From: Allofournierella massiliensis
GTDB taxonomy: Bacteria > Bacillota > Clostridia > Oscillospirales > Ruminococcaceae
Direction: 5' to 3'
DNA length: 64,000 bases
NCBI RefSeq assembly: GCF_021531255.1
Contig: NZ_JAFBIO010000009.1
Span: 1-64,000, forward strand
In this document: positions 62,048-64,000 of the stretch, in pieces
Layout of the letters: every line of letters begins with the position of its first letter
Numbering within the stretch: position 1 is the first letter of the stretch
Position numbers and translations under genes: made by a program
The notes under the pieces: generated by a model
The model's input: the letters and a program-made list of their open reading frames with translations, nothing else
The model's database searches: none
What the model was told of the DNA's origin: nothing

Positions 62048-62843
62048 TTATCCGAACAGCAGGGTCTTGCCCACCACCGGGATGGCCAGACCTTCCAGCA
62101 CCGGGCGGCCCAGGTCCACATAATCGCCCTGTTCGGCCCGGACGCCGTCCAGGCAGACCACCGGCCTTGCGCCGTTCAGTTCCTTTTTCATCAGAAGCCC
62201 CAGGGCCTTGGCCATATCCTGTTCCAGCACCACCAGCGCCGGCCTTCCAGGCAGAGGGCCTGTTCCTCGGGGGTAAGGCGCAGCACCGGCAGGTTCTTGA
62301 GGGGGAACAGGGCCGCCTCGCTGTAGATGATGGTGCTGCCCGAGACCGAGGTGGTGCAGCTGCCCGCCCCCACCACCGTGGCCCGGATGGTCTCCTCCGG
62401 CCGCAGGCGGGGCAGGGCGCTGCCCAGCAGCCCCTGCCGCAGGGATTGCCCCAGCAGGATGCCGATATCCCCGTACCGCAGTAGGTCCTGGCCGGTCTGC
62501 TCCATGCAGTCGGCCGCCCCGCCGGAAAAGCAGAGCCGGGCCAGGGGGCGGGCCGGCTTTTCCAGCCGGGAACTGCCGGGGGCATAGAGTTTTTCCAAAA
62601 GGGCTCGGCGGGGGCCAGCCAGAGGGCCTGGGCCACCAGCCGGCGCACCGCCGGGCCGTCGATCTGCACCGGGCTTAAAAGCGGGGTGAGATGCACCCGG
62701 CTTTTGTAGATCACCTCTTTGCGGGTGATGGCCACATGGGGCACCGAGAAATAGCCGGAGGTATTTTCCATGGTGATCCGGCTGAACACCAGCTGGGTGG
62801 TGGATGTGCCGATGTCGATGCTGACACTGAGAATATCAGGCAA
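62048..62843 (-). pseudogene. eutA: EutA (ethanolamine ammonia-lyase reactivase), fragmented
   Basis: Three stretches of EutA in three frames. N-terminal: ILSVSIDIGTSTTQLVFSRI, HVAITRKEVIYKSRVHLTPL, IDGPAVRRLVA, then jump to ALWLAPAEP. Middle (from about 62600): LEKLYAPGSSRLEKPARPLA, CFSGGAADCMEQ, RYGDIGILLGQSLRQG, TIRATVVGAGSCTTSVSGST. C-terminal (62233-62048): LEQDMAKALGLLMKKELNGA, VRAEQGDYVDLGRPV, VPVVGKTLLFG. The first frame change is explained by one C missing from a C run. Large parts of the actin-like ATPase core are absent. Likely start TTG at 62843 behind GGGAGGTG. Confidence 0.75.
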
Positions 62844-62870
62844 AGGAAAGATCACCTCCCGGCAGAAAAC

Positions 62871-62949
62871 AAAAAAGGCCAAGACATCCCCCGAAAAGGA
62901 TGTCTCAGCCTTTTTGCTGTACGGTATGACGCCGCACCCTGTTGTGCGG
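62871..62949 (-). promoter_or_regulatory. Candidate EutV (ANTAR) dual-hairpin antiterminator with terminator
   Basis: On the minus strand, between eutW and eutA. P1 is CCGCAC-AACAGG-GTGCGG (62949-62932), 12 bases of linker, then P2 CAGC-AAAAAG-GCTG (62919-62906). The right arm of P2 is also the left arm of the terminator hairpin AAGGCTGAGACATCC / GGATGTCTTGGCCTT, which ends in TTTTTT (to 62871). P2 and terminator exclude each other. Two six-base loops starting with A, with a terminator overlapping P2, is the architecture described for EutV-controlled eut leaders; the loops here fit only loosely. Confidence 0.55.
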
Positions 62950-62950
62950 A

Positions 62951-63435
62951 CTATTCGTTTTTAAAATCGAAGGAGACCTGGCTGCCCGCCCCGTCATCCG
63001 ATACGGTGACGGTGTGGTACAGCTCGCCCGCGCAGAGGGAGACGGTGATCTGATTCGCCCAGCAGCCGGCGGCAGGCAGAGTCGGGGGCCCGCCGGGCCT
63101 GCAGGTTCAGGATGCTGGCCACCAGCTGCAGGTTGTTCTTGACCCGGTAGTGGATCTCCCGCAGGGCCGCGTCGTCCCGCAGGGGCTGCGGAGAACGGAG
63201 GGAGAGATCCTCCTGCTCGTAGGAGCGGGCCAGGCTCTGGAACTTCTTTTCCTGCAAAAGATCCCGGCTGATATCCCGCTCCCGGATCAGCACCCCGATG
63301 CAGCGGCCCCCTTCGCCCCGGATGGGCACAGCGTTCTGGCGCGCCACCCGGTCCTCCCGGGTGATGGCCTTCAGGTCCCGCACCGGGGCCATCAGGCGGA
63401 TGGCGTGGAAGACGGCGGGCTCCCGCTGGGGGGGA
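62951..63435 (-). pseudogene. eutW: EutW sensor kinase, missing N-terminus and most of the ATPase domain
   Basis: Begins inside the protein (REPAVFHAIRLMAPVRDLKA, VARQNAVPIRGEGGRCIGVL, DISRDLLQEKKFQSLARSYE). The histidine box of the HisKA_2/HWE type follows, LREIHYRVKNNLQLVASILN. After LQARRAPD-S-ACRRLLGE the text slips frame and ends with the last strand of the ATPase domain (ITVSLCAGELYHTVTVSDDG, FDFKNE). The N-box and G-boxes are gone. EutW would autophosphorylate on ethanolamine sensing and pass phosphate to EutV. Confidence 0.72.
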
Positions 63436-64000
63436 ACAGCCGTGGTTCCTGGCATACTGGAGGATGTACCGGTGGGCCTTGTCCTCGGAATAGCCCCGGC
63501 AGGCGGCCAGCATCTGCTTGGCGGGGCCGATCCGGTCGGCCCGCTGGGCCCGGGCCAGGTATTGCTGGGCCTTGCGGATCCGCCTTTCCTCCTGCATTTT
63601 TTGCTGGGTGGCCTCTGCCTGGCGCATCCGCTGGCTCTGGGCCAGGGCCACCTCGATGGCCGGCAGCAGGGAGCGCTGGGCCACCGGCTTGACCAGATAG
63701 CCCGAGACCCCGGCCTCGCTGGCCCGGCGGATGAGGGGCTCGTCGTTGAAGGCGGTGAGCAGCACCACGCAGCCGGCCAGATCCTCCTGCAGGATGGTCT
63801 CGGCGGCGGTCAGCCCGTCGAAAACCGGCATCTTCACATCCATCAGCACTACGTCCGGCCGCTTGGCCCGGCAGAGCTCCACCGCGTCGAACCCGTCCCC
63901 TGCCTGGCCCACCACCTGGAAATCCAGCTCGGTGAGCATATCGGCCAGATCCATCCGGGTAATGGGCTTATCGTCCGCAATGATTACCGTTCTCGTCCTG
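63436..64000 (-). pseudogene. eutV: EutV response regulator with ANTAR domain, end lost; start outside window
   Basis: Partial at the window edge. Receiver domain: VIIADDKPITRMDLADML, phospho-Asp block VVLMDVKMPVFDGL, the Thr-position LLTAFND and the Lys in GYLVKPVAQ. ANTAR region: RADRIGPAKQMLAACRGYSE, DKAHRYILQYARNHGC. At 63436 the text leaves EutV at a run of seven C (minus strand) and enters EutW sequence. The final ANTAR helix and the gap to EutW are missing. EutV binds RNA to prevent termination in eut leaders. Confidence 0.78.

Overview
The window looks like a chromosomal segment of a GC-rich, anaerobic, low-redox gut Firmicute, most likely an Oscillospirales/Ruminococcaceae-type Clostridium relative. 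This is inferred from gene content: desulfoferrodoxin, Rex, DUF1836, DegV, the EFR1 ferredoxin family, a split MetH, an ethanolamine-utilisation (eut) locus with EutVW-type regulation, and consensus sigma-A promoters with AGGAGG-type ribosome sites. No rRNA is present. There are four tRNA genes: Tyr-GTA, Pro-TGG, Gly-TCC and Leu-CAG.

Layout. 1-14.9 kb is ordinary chromosome: the end of a murA-type gene, ftsZ plus a DivIVA-like coiled-coil gene, a PC4/HD pair, degV, DUF1836, a PPK2 kinase, a DUF1538 permease with a tandem PII-like protein, a HAD phosphatase, a zinc alcohol dehydrogenase, yeiH with a divergent LysR, YjbR and two tRNAs. 14.9-27.5 kb is visibly lower in GC and is the remains of an integrative/mobilizable element. 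It has a large serine recombinase, a truncated relaxase, mobC, an oriT-like repeat zone, a DUF6076 gene, a frameshifted sigma factor and a broken HTH gene. Its cargo is a sortase-assembled pilus locus (1,084-residue adhesin, LPITG pilin, two class C sortases). 27.8-38.6 kb returns to high GC: an orphan ABC ATPase domain, an EFR1 ferredoxin protein, marR plus a shortened YczE-like gene, glyA, an XRE regulator, cstA behind a structured leader, a membrane protein, YitT, desulfoferrodoxin, DUF1622 and a dead lipoprotein gene. 38.6-48 kb is a patchwork: arsR with a permease cut short by a phage remnant, azlCD with LysR, a Nim-type gene, marR with a MATE gene that carries both an internal deletion and a 1.48-kb foreign insertion, and a small ferredoxin operon. 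48-60.7 kb is well preserved: rex, a TepA-type ClpP, ftsK, a YgiQ radical-SAM gene, a ComEC-like hydrolase, then metF, the MetH activation domain, metH and a HAD phosphatase. 60.7-64 kb, on the minus strand, is a collapsed eut microcompartment operon. EutV, EutW, EutA, EutB, PduS-like, PduT-like, EutS and EutP pieces are joined to one another with large parts missing.

The most striking theme is recurrent loss of internal segments in genes whose remaining sequence is well conserved (YczE, MATE, EutP, EutA, EutV/EutW, EutB/PduS, PduT/EutS). Three single-base frameshifts also lie in C or G runs. This could be genuine recent decay or a sequencing/assembly artefact, and reads spanning the junctions would decide. 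Among intact regions, the most interesting are the DUF1538/tandem-PII module, the pilus cargo on the decayed element, the cstA leader, the rex leader, and a candidate EutV (ANTAR) dual-hairpin antiterminator that survives in front of the broken eutA.
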